In this document: positions 48,629 to 57,306 of the stretch, piece after piece
Layout of the letters: the number at the start of each line of letters is the position of its first letter
Numbering within the stretch: position 1 is the stretch's first letter
NCBI GenBank assembly: GCA_034003725.1
Contig: JAVEYB010000011.1
Span: 59,220 to 123,219, forward strand
Source: Candidatus Zixiibacteriota bacterium
GTDB taxonomy: Bacteria; Zixibacteria; MSB-5A5; GN15; FEB-12
DNA length: 64,000 bases
Direction: 5' to 3'
The notes under the pieces: model-generated
Told to the model about the DNA's origin: nothing
The model's input: only the letters and a program-made list of their open reading frames with translations
The model's database searches: none
Position numbers and translations under genes: made by a program

Positions 48629-48657
48629 TTGACGGTCGATAGGGTAGAATGTAGATT
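48629..48657 (+). promoter_or_regulatory. Promoter of the PilZ gene
   Basis: TTGACG (48629-48634), 17-bp spacer, TAGATT (48652-48657). It leaves a leader of about 88 nt before ATG 48752, ending in a GGGGGGG ribosome-binding site. Confidence 0.6.
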
Positions 48658-48751
48658 AGAGTATCGACATCGAATTGGGGGCTGTCTGTGAATCCATCGG
48701 ATCGAATCAACACCAACCGACAACCCGCGACTATGTCTATGGGGGGGCATA

Positions 48752-49114
48752 ATGGATGAGCGGCGGAAGCTGATCCGCAAGCCGACCGAGGAGTATTTCA
48801 AGGTACGGCGGCGGCGGCGTTGCGATTTTTTCGCGGTGTACAACGAGCGCGACAATGCACTGTTGGGGCACCTGGTTGACGTTACATCGGAAGGCATGAT
48901 GATCGTGTCGGGTTCGCCGGTGGATGTCAGCGTGTTGTACGATATCCGGATCGATTTGCCGGAGAAAGTCGACGGGCGCGAGAGCATCAACGTGTATGCG
49001 CGTCCGATCTGGACCGGTCCGGCGCCGGAGGACGGCTTTCATCACACCGGGTTTCAGTTTGTGCGGATCAACCCGGCGGAGATAAAGATACTGGCCCGTC
49101 TGTTCGGCGAGTGA
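48752..49114 (+). CDS. PilZ domain protein
   Basis: A 120-residue single-domain protein. The c-di-GMP binding marks are the arginine cluster KVRRRRRCDFF (RxxxR) and HLVDVTSEGMMIVSG (DxSxxG with Thr in the serine position), followed by the beta-barrel part ending in HTGFQFVRI. Single-domain PilZ proteins act as c-di-GMP receptors in motility, adhesion or exopolysaccharide control. No partner enzyme is nearby. Confidence 0.85.
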   Translation: MDERRKLIRKPTEEYFKVRRRRRCDFFAVYNERDNALLGHLVDVTSEGMMIVSGSPVDVSVLYDIRIDLPEKVDGRESINVYARPIWTGPAPEDGFHHTGFQFVRINPAEIKILARLFGE

Positions 49115-49180
49115 GACTGCGGGGGCGCGACAACCATCGGTGCAATCGCGTGTTGCGACCGATTGGCTGCACGTAAGCGG

Positions 49181-49208
49181 CGGCCCGTTGCCGTCAGGTA
49201 ACGGGCCG
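49181..49208 (+). terminator. Hairpin after the PilZ gene
   Basis: CGGCCCGTT (49181-49189) pairs with AACGGGCCG (49200-49208), followed by TCGTGTTGTGTGTTT. Probably a terminator with a weak T tract. Confidence 0.55.
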
Positions 49209-49318
49209 TCGTGTTGTGTGTTTCTCGTACGCGCACGCCGGTCGGCCGCGCCGGGCGGGCATTCGGGGTGGGTGGCAAAAACACAAAAAGTCATCGTACA
49301 AGCTTCATCTCCAGCGCG

Positions 49319-49560
49319 TTACAAGGAAATGGGTTTGTTTTGTTATTTTTAGGGGGTCCCCATTTCTTCCCCTTCCCCTTATCAAGATATGCGGCATGGG
49401 AGTAACCCATGTTTGAGCAGGATTTCGACAATCTGTCGCGATACAGAAGTACCATCGTTTCTGCACCTCGTGTGAGTGGAGTCTTTACTAACGGGGGCCG
49501 GCCATTTTTTCCATCGAGGTGGTAGGGAAAGTGAGGATCGCGTGGTGCACGGGGACGGGC
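49319..49560 (-). repeat. Inverted partial copy C of the 349-bp repeat and its extension
   Basis: Read on the minus strand this matches the 3' part of copy B and its downstream extension (41650-41894), including the encoded string HFPYHLDGKNGRPPLVKTPL and the AAAAATAACAAAACAAACCC run, but with more divergence than A versus B. It shows that the repeat unit is longer than 349 bp and moves in both orientations. Confidence 0.7.
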
Positions 49561-49779
49561 GCTATGCACCGATGGAAGATAGCGAGTTCGAAGACGGACC
49601 CGCCCTACGGGGGCTGGCAGAGTTAATCAATATATCGGAGAGGAACGTGGTATGCGTGTGAACCCACAGCCCGCCGCGGACGGGAACCCACCTGGAAGGT
49701 GGGCCACCCGGGGTAAACTCACGCCGGCGGACAAAGTAGATTACAGGAGGGTGCCGGGTCTAATCTCAACGCAGTAAAT

Positions 49780-49847
49780 GTCAGCACCGTTTGCGAGCAG
49801 AGTCTTTTTCGAAATGGAAGGCTCGTGGATGTGCAAACGGAGCTGAC
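49780..49847. repeat. 67-bp element with inverted ends, copy 1
   Basis: GTCAGCACCGTTTGC (49780-49794) and GCAAACGGAGCTGAC (49833-49847) are inverted repeats with one mismatch. Further copies lie at 60592-60658 and 63795-63861. The surrounding 49561-50131 also holds a GC hairpin (around 49882-49920), but no gene. Confidence 0.75.
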
Positions 49848-50131
49848 CTACCGGTCAATGACGATTTGATTCCGATGCCCCACCCGACGTTCGCTGCGAG
49901 CGAAATCCGGGCGGGCCACAGGTAGAGAGCACGATGCGTGGGGAGATGTCGTGACCCGTGTGGTCTCTGCCGCTTTCCACGGGCGGGCGGGGGGCACGGT
50001 CGCAAAGAACTTGACAACATGGCCCTATTTAGTCTTTATTGGGCATAGTCATCGAACTGACGGCGCCCGATCAACTGTCTCTCAGTCCGAAGGGGGACGA
50101 ATCTAAACACAACTTAATCCGGGGTGCGTGA

Positions 50132-52693
50132 GTGATCATACGTCATTCTGTATTCATCGTGGTGGTCGCCTCGGCGGTTGCCGGGGGGAGTCTTTTATCC
50201 TGCAATTCATCCGACAGCCCGTCCGGTCCTACCGACCAGTCGGGTGGCAACAACAACGCGCAGGGATCACTTTTGACGGGTGCCGACTCGGCGCCCGCCC
50301 TATCCGGGACGTCCGATATCGGGCCGTTTGTCGTGCCGGAATCCGAGGTAGCGGGCGACTTCATCACTTCCCGTCTGGAAGGGGTCATCAACCCAGCGGC
50401 GACTATCGGCGTGGTCAACGCTACGCTTGACAGCATCGGAGCCCTGATCAGCTGTATGCGCACCGGTCTGCCCAAGGTCGAGTTGGTTGTCGCACCGATT
50501 GCCGATTCAGCGGCGGCTGCCGCGGTTTGTTCGGTGCTGGTCGAGTCGGGTGGATTTCTCTCGGCTTATCCGTGCTGGATCCCTGTCGCGCCGGATGACG
50601 GCTACGCGACATGGGATGCTCCCATCGGCGGGGTGGCGACGTATCTGGAGGAGGCGCGGTTTCCTGCGGCCTGGAACGCGCGCGATCTTGCGGTTGCCAA
50701 CGCATCGCCGGCCACAGTGCTGGTAGCCGATCACTTCGTGAACTTCACGGCCAATCAGGAGATCCCATCGCAGACCTTTATCGCCGGGGGCGGTACGCCC
50801 GAGACGGGAGTGGACACGTTAGGGTTGGCCGGCGGCAATCATGGCTTTGCGGTGGGAGGCGTAATCGGGGCCAACTTCGACGATGTCGGAGCGACGGGCG
50901 TATTCCCCGGTCCGAGCAATTTGCTGCGGCTGCCGTGTTTTTCGACGGTCGGATTCGGATCGATGACCGCGATCATGGCGGCATTGAGTTCGCATCTTCC
51001 CGCAACCGGCGATTTCGTGCTCAACACGAGCTTCGGTTTCAACGGAGATTTTCTGCGGTTCCCGAAGCAAAGGCGGATAGAGGACGCCTTCAGCTGGCGT
51101 TTTCTGGTAGCAACGAGACAAGACCGTTTTCTGCACACGCAGTCGGCCGGCAACGAGGGGGTTTGGTCCAGCGCCAATCCCAATGCGGACTACAACTCGC
51201 CGTTTACGCTGGCCTCGCGTTTTGACACTCCTGTCCAGATGCTGCAGGGAACGTCGATATCTTCGGCCGACAGCGCTCACCTTGACCTGGTCTATCAGGC
51301 GGGTGTCAACACCAACCCGCTGTTTGGTTCCAGACTGAAGAACGTGCTTTGTGTCGGGTCATCGAAATCGGACGGGGACATTTCCACATTTTCGAACGGG
51401 CCAAACGACTTCCGGATGATCGGTGAAGACGTGCAGATTCCATGTCAGGTGGTCGACAACCGTTGTTCCGCCGGCTCGGATGGAACAATCGGCGGCGTAG
51501 CCTCAGGGACATCGTTTGCGGCGCCGCAACTGGCCGGACTCGCCGCCTATATGTGGACTCTGGATCCGTCTCTGACGATCGAACAAATCCGGGAGATATT
51601 CCTGCACGCAAATGTCGGCGGCTGGGTCGATGCTTACAAAGCGGTCCTGTCAATCGACAACAGCCCGAGTGCCGGCGGCGCCCGCGTGCGGCTGGCGATT
51701 CTCGATATCGCTGACGGCTCCGGTCAGAAAGGCAGCAACGGCTCGTTTGACGAGCGCGACCTGATCATGTACCTCGACTCTATCACGTGGTACGAAGCCG
51801 AGGCAGTGGCGGCGCCGCCGCCGATTTCGAAGGATCACAGCATGTTCGATCTGAACGGGGACGGCTACACCGGCGATCGTGGCGGGACGCCGACGACGGC
51901 GGCGTTTGATCTGGATATCAACACGCCGCCTGCATACTCCGGCGTCATCCCTCCCGAATGTTCGGATACCTCTTTCGAAGAGTCGACGGTAACGGACAGG
52001 GATATTCTCTATTACTACGCCTATTCCGATTTGTATACCGGCGTGGACAATGTCCGGGACAGTCTCCTTCCGTGCGGCGTGAGGGTACTTGCGTTAGGCA
52101 GCGAATACGAGACGAACGTCGAGGTCTGGACCGAGACGGTCGTTTCCTGGGATCCAGTTATAGAAACGGAAATCGCAGAAAGCAATCACGAGGATCATGG
52201 TTTTACGGAGGGATCGGATCCGGTGTCGGCTTTCGGTTCAGCTTCAGAGATGTGTGGTATGTCGAACTTCTCAGGCACCGCGAACGCTCAGCTCGCGTAT
52301 TTCGTGGCGTCGGGAGATTTGATTACCGGTCTAAGCGCATCGGTCCAGACGGAGGAAACGAACCAAACGCCGGATGATTCGACCTGCGCCTCAGGATATG
52401 CATCGGCGGACGCAAATATCAGTGCGGGTTTCCAGGTTGTCGGGAATCCGGTAGGATTTACCGCCTCGGTGTCCACGTCGTACGGCGGGTCGGGCCGTGC
52501 GAGCGCCGAGTTTTTCGGCCCGACTGCACTTATTGTCGGGGCCTACACCGGCGAGACTGGACAGGCATCGGGAGTGCTACAGCCGGGCAACTACGGAATA
52601 TTCATTAGGGCCGACGGCAGTGGTAACTCGGCGACTGTCACGATAACGTTTTCCCCGGTCAGTGGTGGCGCCCGGGCATCGGTCGCCCCGTGA
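50132..52693 (+). CDS. Subtilisin-like (S8) serine peptidase lipoprotein
   Basis: An 853-residue lipoprotein; GTG 50132 gives MIIRHSVFIVVVASAVAGGS then LLSC, with the lipobox cysteine at residue 24. The S8 triad is D200 (VLVADHFV), H237 (GGNHGFAVGGVIGA) and S461 (ASGTSFAAPQLAG), with the oxyanion asparagine N341 (SAGNEG). The catalytic domain covers about 190-500. A calcium-binding EF-like stretch follows (FDLNGDGYTGDRGG, near 575), then a beta-rich C-terminal domain of about 250 residues ending at 853. The first 180 residues may act as a propeptide. Probably an outer-surface protease. A TTGACA at 50011 has only a poor -10. Confidence 0.88.
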   Translation: MIIRHSVFIVVVASAVAGGSLLSCNSSDSPSGPTDQSGGNNNAQGSLLTGADSAPALSGTSDIGPFVVPESEVAGDFITSRLEGVINPAATIGVVNATLDSIGALISCMRTGLPKVELVVAPIADSAAAAAVCSVLVESGGFLSAYPCWIPVAPDDGYATWDAPIGGVATYLEEARFPAAWNARDLAVANASPATVLVADHFVNFTANQEIPSQTFIAGGGTPETGVDTLGLAGGNHGFAVGGVIGANFDDVGATGVFPGPSNLLRLPCFSTVGFGSMTAIMAALSSHLPATGDFVLNTSFGFNGDFLRFPKQRRIEDAFSWRFLVATRQDRFLHTQSAGNEGVWSSANPNADYNSPFTLASRFDTPVQMLQGTSISSADSAHLDLVYQAGVNTNPLFGSRLKNVLCVGSSKSDGDISTFSNGPNDFRMIGEDVQIPCQVVDNRCSAGSDGTIGGVASGTSFAAPQLAGLAAYMWTLDPSLTIEQIREIFLHANVGGWVDAYKAVLSIDNSPSAGGARVRLAILDIADGSGQKGSNGSFDERDLIMYLDSITWYEAEAVAAPPPISKDHSMFDLNGDGYTGDRGGTPTTAAFDLDINTPPAYSGVIPPECSDTSFEESTVTDRDILYYYAYSDLYTGVDNVRDSLLPCGVRVLALGSEYETNVEVWTETVVSWDPVIETEIAESNHEDHGFTEGSDPVSAFGSASEMCGMSNFSGTANAQLAYFVASGDLITGLSASVQTEETNQTPDDSTCASGYASADANISAGFQVVGNPVGFTASVSTSYGGSGRASAEFFGPTALIVGAYTGETGQASGVLQPGNYGIFIRADGSGNSATVTITFSPVSGGARASVAP

Positions 52694-53032
52694 GAGGAGA
52701 ATGGGTGGGGATTCGTATGGTGGTTCCCAACGTTGACGGGTGACGGGAACTCACGTGAACCTGTTACGTCGGGCGATCGTTTGTCGCAGAGGAACGACAT
52801 TCGACGGAAGTCATTGAGTACAAATGGAGGTTTTGGCGAGTGCGGTCAGGCGGGGTCGCCTGACCGCACTCATATAGGCTTTTTCAGCATGCCCGGGACG
52901 CCAGCCCGCCGAGGCCGACCATTGCGCCCGTGGCGTGCGAGGGTCAGCCGCTCTCTGGCGGGTTCGAAGACGGACCCGTCCTACGGGAGCATTCGCGGGA
53001 AACCGACAGCCCGCCTGTTTACACCTCAAGTC
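52694..53032. other. Repetitive spacer with GC-rich hairpins
   Basis: It contains the palindrome GCGGTCAGGCG-GGGT-CGCCTGACCGC (about 52842-52868), which recurs at about 55700-55728, and a copy of the TCGAAGACGGACCCG element (about 52966) that also occurs near 49586. No coding capacity is seen. Confidence 0.45.
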
Positions 53033-53130
53033 AATCCCACCCGGGACGGGGTGGGCTACTCGGTTGTTACCCATGTTTCCGGTTCGAAGGAATCCCACCC
53101 GGAGACGGGTGGGCTACTCGGTGTGTGAGA
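53033..53130 (+). repeat. 58-bp direct repeats, two units
   Basis: One full unit (53033-53090) and one partial unit (53091 to about 53130), each opening with AATCCCACCCGG and containing GGTGGGCTACTCGGT, which can fold as a hairpin with CCCACCC. The same unit is present three times before the next gene (54358-54515). Confidence 0.8.
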
Positions 53131-53226
53131 TACGGATGTGGCTGGTCGGGACCGGCAGGCATAGGGTGGGGCGGCCGGCCGGCGTCAGGCAGCCGACCGA
53201 CCATGATTCAGACGAACGGTTGCGAC

Positions 53227-53255
53227 TTGACAAAGAGGCCGTTAAAGTCTATTTT
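53227..53255 (+). promoter_or_regulatory. Promoter of the first FISUMP gene
   Basis: TTGACA (53227-53232), 17-bp spacer, TATTTT (53250-53255), 43 bp before ATG 53299. An identical copy lies at 54610-54638. Confidence 0.7.
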
Positions 53256-53298
53256 TAGATATAACAAATCCATTACACGTTCAGGCCGGGGGACCTTC

Positions 53299-54219
53299 AT
53301 GAGTATCCAATCATCAAAGCTGTTGCTGCTGGCGACGGCGGTCATTCTGTTCAGTTTCGCATCCTCAACAGTCGCCGGTGACTGTGGCGACATCAACAAC
53401 GACGGTACCGGGCCGGATTTGTCCGACCTGACATACCTGGTCGACTATCTGTTTCTCGGTGGTGCGACACCGCAGTTCTACACCGCCAATGTCAACGGTG
53501 ATTCAGATCATGTCGTGGACCTGTCGGACATGATCTATCTGGTCAATTACGTCTTCCTGGGCGGTCCGGCGCCCGACTGTGCGTACGCTACCGGAACGGT
53601 TACCGACATCGACGGCAATGTCTATCAGACGATCAGGATCGGCGAGCAATGGTGGATGGCGGAGAATCTGAAAGTAACACGCTATCGCAACGGTGATCCG
53701 ATCGAACATGTATCGGAGGCTTCCGCCTGGAGAGTGCTCAGCACGGGAGCCTATTGCGCGTGGGACAATGATCCCTCTCATGTTGAGACGTACGGTCTCT
53801 TGTACAACGGCTATGCGGCCAATGACATTCGCGGCATAGCTCCCGAGGGCTGGCACGTGCCGTCGGATGCCGAGTGGAAGCAACTGGAGATGTATCTGGG
53901 GATGAGCCAGGCGGACGCCGATTCCACCGGTTGGCGGGGCACGGGTGAAGGCGGCAAGCTCAAAGAAGCCGGCCTGGCGCATTGGTACAACCCGAATGCC
54001 GGCGGGCACAATGGAAGCGGATTTACCGCGCTGGCGGGCGGGTTTCGCTTCGGCACCGGTTTCTACGTCAACATGAAGCAGTCCGGTGAATTTTGGACGT
54101 CGACGATGGCCGATAGTAACACCGCGTGGCTTCGTTATCTATCCTGCAGCAAATCGGCTGTCTATCGTCAGAGCGACGAACCGCAATACGGCTTTTCGGT
54201 TCGTTGTGTGCGGGATTAG
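53299..54219 (+). CDS. Secreted FISUMP-domain protein with dockerin-like repeats, copy 1
   Basis: A 306-residue exported protein. ATG 53299 starts a signal peptide (MSIQSSKLLLLATAVILFSF, cleavage after VAG). Two dockerin-like modules follow at the N-terminus (DINNDGTGPDLSDLTYLVDY, then NVNGDSDHVVDLSDMIYLVN), which is unusual because they are normally C-terminal. Residues about 100-306 form a Fibrobacter succinogenes major (FISUMP) domain: VYQTIRIGEQWWMAENLKV, GWHVPSDAEWKQLEMYLG, GGHNGSGFTALAGGFR and the terminal GFSVRCVRD. FISUMP domains are typical of exported, often lipoprotein or adhesin, proteins. It is the upstream member of a tandem pair. Confidence 0.85.
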   Translation: MSIQSSKLLLLATAVILFSFASSTVAGDCGDINNDGTGPDLSDLTYLVDYLFLGGATPQFYTANVNGDSDHVVDLSDMIYLVNYVFLGGPAPDCAYATGTVTDIDGNVYQTIRIGEQWWMAENLKVTRYRNGDPIEHVSEASAWRVLSTGAYCAWDNDPSHVETYGLLYNGYAANDIRGIAPEGWHVPSDAEWKQLEMYLGMSQADADSTGWRGTGEGGKLKEAGLAHWYNPNAGGHNGSGFTALAGGFRFGTGFYVNMKQSGEFWTSTMADSNTAWLRYLSCSKSAVYRQSDEPQYGFSVRCVRD

Positions 54220-54357
54220 TCGATTGCGGGGCGGGGTCGTTATCGGAACCGCCTGATTCGTTGGGTAGTTCGCGTGGCGCGCGAGGACGGGGGCGACGCT
54301 CGGCCGTGCGGTGGCGGACTCGAAGATCGACGAGCCCTAAGGGGACTGCTCCATTGG

Positions 54358-54515
54358 CATCCCACCCGGGACGGGGTGGGCTACTCGGTTGTTACCCATG
54401 TTTCCGGTTCGAAGGAATCCCACCCGGAGACGGGTGGGCTACTCGGTTGTTACCTATGTTTCCGGTTCGAAGCAATCCTACCCGGAGACGGGTGGGCTAC
54501 TCGGTGTGTGAGAAA
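54358..54515 (+). repeat. 58-bp direct repeats, three units
   Basis: Units begin at 54358, 54416 and 54474; the first two are exactly 58 bp long and the third is cut where the promoter block of the next gene begins. The copy number differs from the two units at 53033, as in a variable-number tandem repeat. The other part of 54220-54357 shows no gene. Confidence 0.8.
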
Positions 54516-54609
54516 CGGATATGGCTGGTCGGGACCGGCAGGCATAGGGTGGGGCGGCCGGCCGGCGTCAGGCAGCCGACCGACCATGATTCAGACGAAC
54601 GGTTGCGAC

Positions 54610-54638
54610 TTGACAAAGAGGCCGTTAAAGTCTATTTT
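54610..54638 (+). promoter_or_regulatory. Promoter of the second FISUMP gene
   Basis: Exact duplicate (offset 1383) of the promoter at 53227: TTGACA, 17 bp, TATTTT. Confidence 0.7.
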
Positions 54639-54681
54639 TAGATATAACAAATCCATTACACGTTCAGGCCGGGGGACCTTC

Positions 54682-55611
54682 ATGAGTATCCAATCATCAA
54701 AGCTGTTGCTGCTGGCGACGGCGGTCATTCTGTTCAGTTTCGCATCCTCAACAGTCGCCGGTGACTGTGGCGACATCAACAACGACGGTACCGGGCCGGA
54801 TTTGTCCGACCTGACATACCTGGTCGACTATCTGTTTCTCGGTGGTGCGACACCGCAGTTCTACACCGCCAATGTCAACGGTGATTCAGATCATGTCGTG
54901 GACCTGTCGGACATGATCTATCTGGTCAATTACGTCTTCCTGGGCGGTCCGGTGCCCGACTGTGCGTACGCTACCGGAACGGTTACCGACATCGACGGCA
55001 ATGTCTATCAGACGATCAGGATCGGCGACCAATGGTGGATGGCTGAGAATCTGAAAGTGACCCACTATCGCAACGGCGATCCGATCGAACATGTATCGGA
55101 GGCTTCCGCCTGGAGAGTACTCAGCACAGGAGCCTATTGCGAATGGATTAATCCGATTGTTCCAGACTACGTCGAAACGTATGGCATTGTCTACAATGCC
55201 TACGCCGTTCATGACAGTCGCAATCTGGCTCCTGAGGGCTGGCACGTACCGTCGGATGCCGAGTGGAAGCAACTGGAGATGTATCTGGGGATGAGCCAGT
55301 CGGACGCCGATTCCACCGGTTGGCGTGGCACGGGTGAAGGTGGCAAGCTCAAAGAAGCCGGCCTGGCGCATTGGCACAAACCGAATGCCGGGGGGCACAA
55401 TGGAAGCGGATTTACCGCGCTGGCGGGCGGGTTTCGCAACCGTAGAGGTATCTTCGAGAATTTTGGTGCCGATGCCATCTACTGGACGTCGACGAGACAT
55501 GTTGGTGACACGACCTGGTTCCACGGCCTGAGTAACTTCCGTTCCAGTATTCGCCGATTGGCTTATGATCCTCGATACGGCTATTCAATGCGTTGTGTGC
55601 GGGACGAGTAG
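54682..55611 (+). CDS. Secreted FISUMP-domain protein with dockerin-like repeats, copy 2
   Basis: A 309-residue paralogue of the gene at 53299. Signal peptide, both dockerin-like modules and the first part of the FISUMP domain are almost identical (PVPDC for PAPDC, GDQWWM for GEQWWM). Two blocks differ strongly: CEWINPIVPDYVETYGIVYN against CAWDNDPSHVETYGLLYN, and the last 55 residues (IFENFGADAIYWTSTRHVGD against FYVNMKQSGEFWTSTMADSN). Between them the stretch from GWHVPSDAEW to GFTALAGGFR is nearly identical. This gives a mosaic of conserved frame and variable surface. Confidence 0.85.
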   Translation: MSIQSSKLLLLATAVILFSFASSTVAGDCGDINNDGTGPDLSDLTYLVDYLFLGGATPQFYTANVNGDSDHVVDLSDMIYLVNYVFLGGPVPDCAYATGTVTDIDGNVYQTIRIGDQWWMAENLKVTHYRNGDPIEHVSEASAWRVLSTGAYCEWINPIVPDYVETYGIVYNAYAVHDSRNLAPEGWHVPSDAEWKQLEMYLGMSQSDADSTGWRGTGEGGKLKEAGLAHWHKPNAGGHNGSGFTALAGGFRNRRGIFENFGADAIYWTSTRHVGDTTWFHGLSNFRSSIRRLAYDPRYGYSMRCVRDE

Positions 55612-55937
55612 CGAGTAGCCCCCCACCTCGGGTCTCCCGTGTCGCAACATGGCGGGGCGCGTGGGGAACGGGGACGTACACCACGCACGATGTCGGCGCT
55701 CGGCGGTCAGGCGGGGGTCGCCTGACTGCACGGCATTGGTGGATTCCCAACCGCGGCGGGGAATGACAAGGAACGGCCGGGGCGGGAATAACAAAAATTT
55801 CTTCATTTTCACTGACTTCCCCTGTCAGTCAGCTCAATTACATTAAAATCGCAATAAGTGATGTACATCGGAATCGTCTTGTTTATATTGTTCAAATGGC
55901 GAAAAAACAGATGCAGTTACGGAAAGGGAACGAGTCT
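55612..55937. other. Spacer upstream of recA
   Basis: It holds a second copy of the GCGGTCAGGCG hairpin (about 55700-55728) and, nearer recA, an inverted repeat ACTGAC (55811-55816) / GTCAGT (55824-55829). No match to a known LexA box (CTGT-N8-ACAG or GAAC-N4-GTTC) was found. A TATATT at 55884-55889 may be the -10 of recA. Confidence 0.4.
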
Positions 55938-57005
55938 ATGGCGAGTTCTTCGACAACGGCCCCCGACCGCAAGAAGGCGCTCGATGCGGCCCTGAGTCAG
56001 ATCGAACGCTCGTTCGGCAAGGGCTCAATCATGCGGCTGGGCGAGGGAACGGTCATGGAAGTCGCAACCATTCCGACCGGCTCGCTGGCGCTGGATTTTG
56101 CGCTTGGTGTGTGGGGCATTCCCCGGGGCCGGGTGACCGAGATATTCGGTCCGGAGGCATCCGGGAAGACCACCTTAACTCTTCATGTCATTGCCGAGGC
56201 TCAGAAGGCGGGCGGGGTGGCGGCGTTTATCGACGCCGAGCACGCGTTTGACGCGACCTATGCGCGCAATCTGGGGGTGGATATCGAGAATCTGCTTATC
56301 TCCCAGCCGGATAACGGCGAGCAGGCGCTGGACATCACCGAGACGCTGGTCCGGTCCGGGGCGGTCGACATAATCGTGATCGACTCGGTCGCGGCGTTGA
56401 CGCCGAAGTCGGAGATCGAAGGCGAGATGGGTGACAGTCATATGGGTCTGCAGGCGCGGCTGATGTCGCAGGCGCTACGCAAGCTCACGGCGATTACCTC
56501 GAAATCCCACACCGCGATTGTTTTCATCAACCAGATTCGCATGAAGATCGGGGTGATGTTCGGCAACCCGGAGACGACCACGGGAGGCAACGCGCTGAAG
56601 TTTTATTCGACGGTGCGTCTGGATATTCGGCGGATCGCGACGATCAAGGAGCGCGACGAGGTGATCGGGTCGCGGACGCGGGTGCGGGTGGTGAAAAACA
56701 AGGTGGCGCCGCCGTTCCGTGAGGCGGAGTTCGATATTATTTACGGCAAGGGCATCTCGGCATCGGGCGAGCTTCTGGATCTCGCGGTGAACCACGGGAT
56801 TATCGACAAGTCCGGGGCGTGGTTTTCGTTTGGTTCGGACCGTCTGGGCCAGGGCCGGGAGAACGCCAAGCGGTTTCTCGAGGAGAACCCCGAGGTATAC
56901 CAGCAGGTGCTGGTCGGGGTGAAGGGAAAGCTCGGCATGAGCAAGGCGGTGTCGTCGGGCGGCGATGACGACGGCGGTTCCGCCGGCCCGGACGACGAAG
57001 AATAG
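55938..57005 (+). CDS. recA: Recombinase RecA
   Basis: A 355-residue RecA of normal length: Walker [10 protein letters not shown] (71-79), the [12 protein letters not shown] stretch, Walker [11 protein letters not shown], loop L1 [20 protein letters not shown] and loop L2 [19 protein letters not shown]. It ends with an acidic tail ([13 protein letters not shown]). It catalyses strand exchange and triggers LexA self-cleavage. ATG 55938 follows AGGGAACGAG; ATG 55896 ([11 protein letters not shown]) is in frame, 7 nt after a TATATT, and could be used as a leaderless start. Confidence 0.97.
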   Translation: MASSSTTAPDRKKALDAALSQIERSFGKGSIMRLGEGTVMEVATIPTGSLALDFALGVWGIPRGRVTEIFGPEASGKTTLTLHVIAEAQKAGGVAAFIDAEHAFDATYARNLGVDIENLLISQPDNGEQALDITETLVRSGAVDIIVIDSVAALTPKSEIEGEMGDSHMGLQARLMSQALRKLTAITSKSHTAIVFINQIRMKIGVMFGNPETTTGGNALKFYSTVRLDIRRIATIKERDEVIGSRTRVRVVKNKVAPPFREAEFDIIYGKGISASGELLDLAVNHGIIDKSGAWFSFGSDRLGQGRENAKRFLEENPEVYQQVLVGVKGKLGMSKAVSSGGDDDGGSAGPDDEE

Positions 57006-57031
57006 AAGAACGGGCATCTTAGAAGTCCACG

Positions 57032-57057
57032 AAAGCCGGCGGTGTCCGCCGGCTTTT
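57032..57057 (+). terminator. Rho-independent terminator of recA
   Basis: AAAGCCGGCGG (57032-57042), 3-nt loop, CCGCCGGCTTTT (57046-57057). A perfect stem with a T tail, 26 bp after the recA stop. Confidence 0.9.
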
Positions 57058-57099
57058 GTCGTTGCGGGGCGGGTGGCGGGCGGATTTATGGGAAATATC

Positions 57100-57127
57100 T
57101 TGTGGCCCCGGATTATAAGTGTATAAT
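57100..57127 (+). promoter_or_regulatory. Promoter of the sigma/anti-sigma operon
   Basis: TTGTGG (57100-57105), 16-bp spacer, consensus TATAAT (57122-57127). It leaves a leader of about 170 nt before ATG 57307. The rest of 57058-57306 shows nothing else. Confidence 0.55.
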
Positions 57128-57306
57128 GAGGCACCGGATAGGGTATTCGGGTCTAGAGCCTGTCGCGGGTGGCGGCAGAGTGTCTGATGAGCAATCACCG
57201 AGAGGACGAGTATCGCGTGCATGGGAACTTTGTGTTTGACAGACATGTTGTTAGAGGTGCGCTTGAGTGCTTTTGTCCGGTCGGAACGAGGTGAGGTTTA
57301 CCCCCG

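Noticed and set aside
50011..50038. Promoter of the subtilisin-like gene (TTGACA at 50011)
   Set aside because: The -10 candidate TCTTTA matches only half of the consensus; left as a possibility in the gene entry.
53033..54515. CRISPR array
   Set aside because: The 58-bp units are directly adjacent with no unique spacers, and no cas gene is present.
53299..55611. Target genes of a diversity-generating retroelement
   Set aside because: The differences between the two FISUMP genes are not restricted to adenine positions, occur in two separate blocks, and no reverse transcriptase or template repeat is in the window.
55811..55829. LexA operator before recA
   Set aside because: ACTGAC-N7-GTCAGT is a short inverted repeat but matches neither the Gram-negative nor the Gram-positive SOS box.
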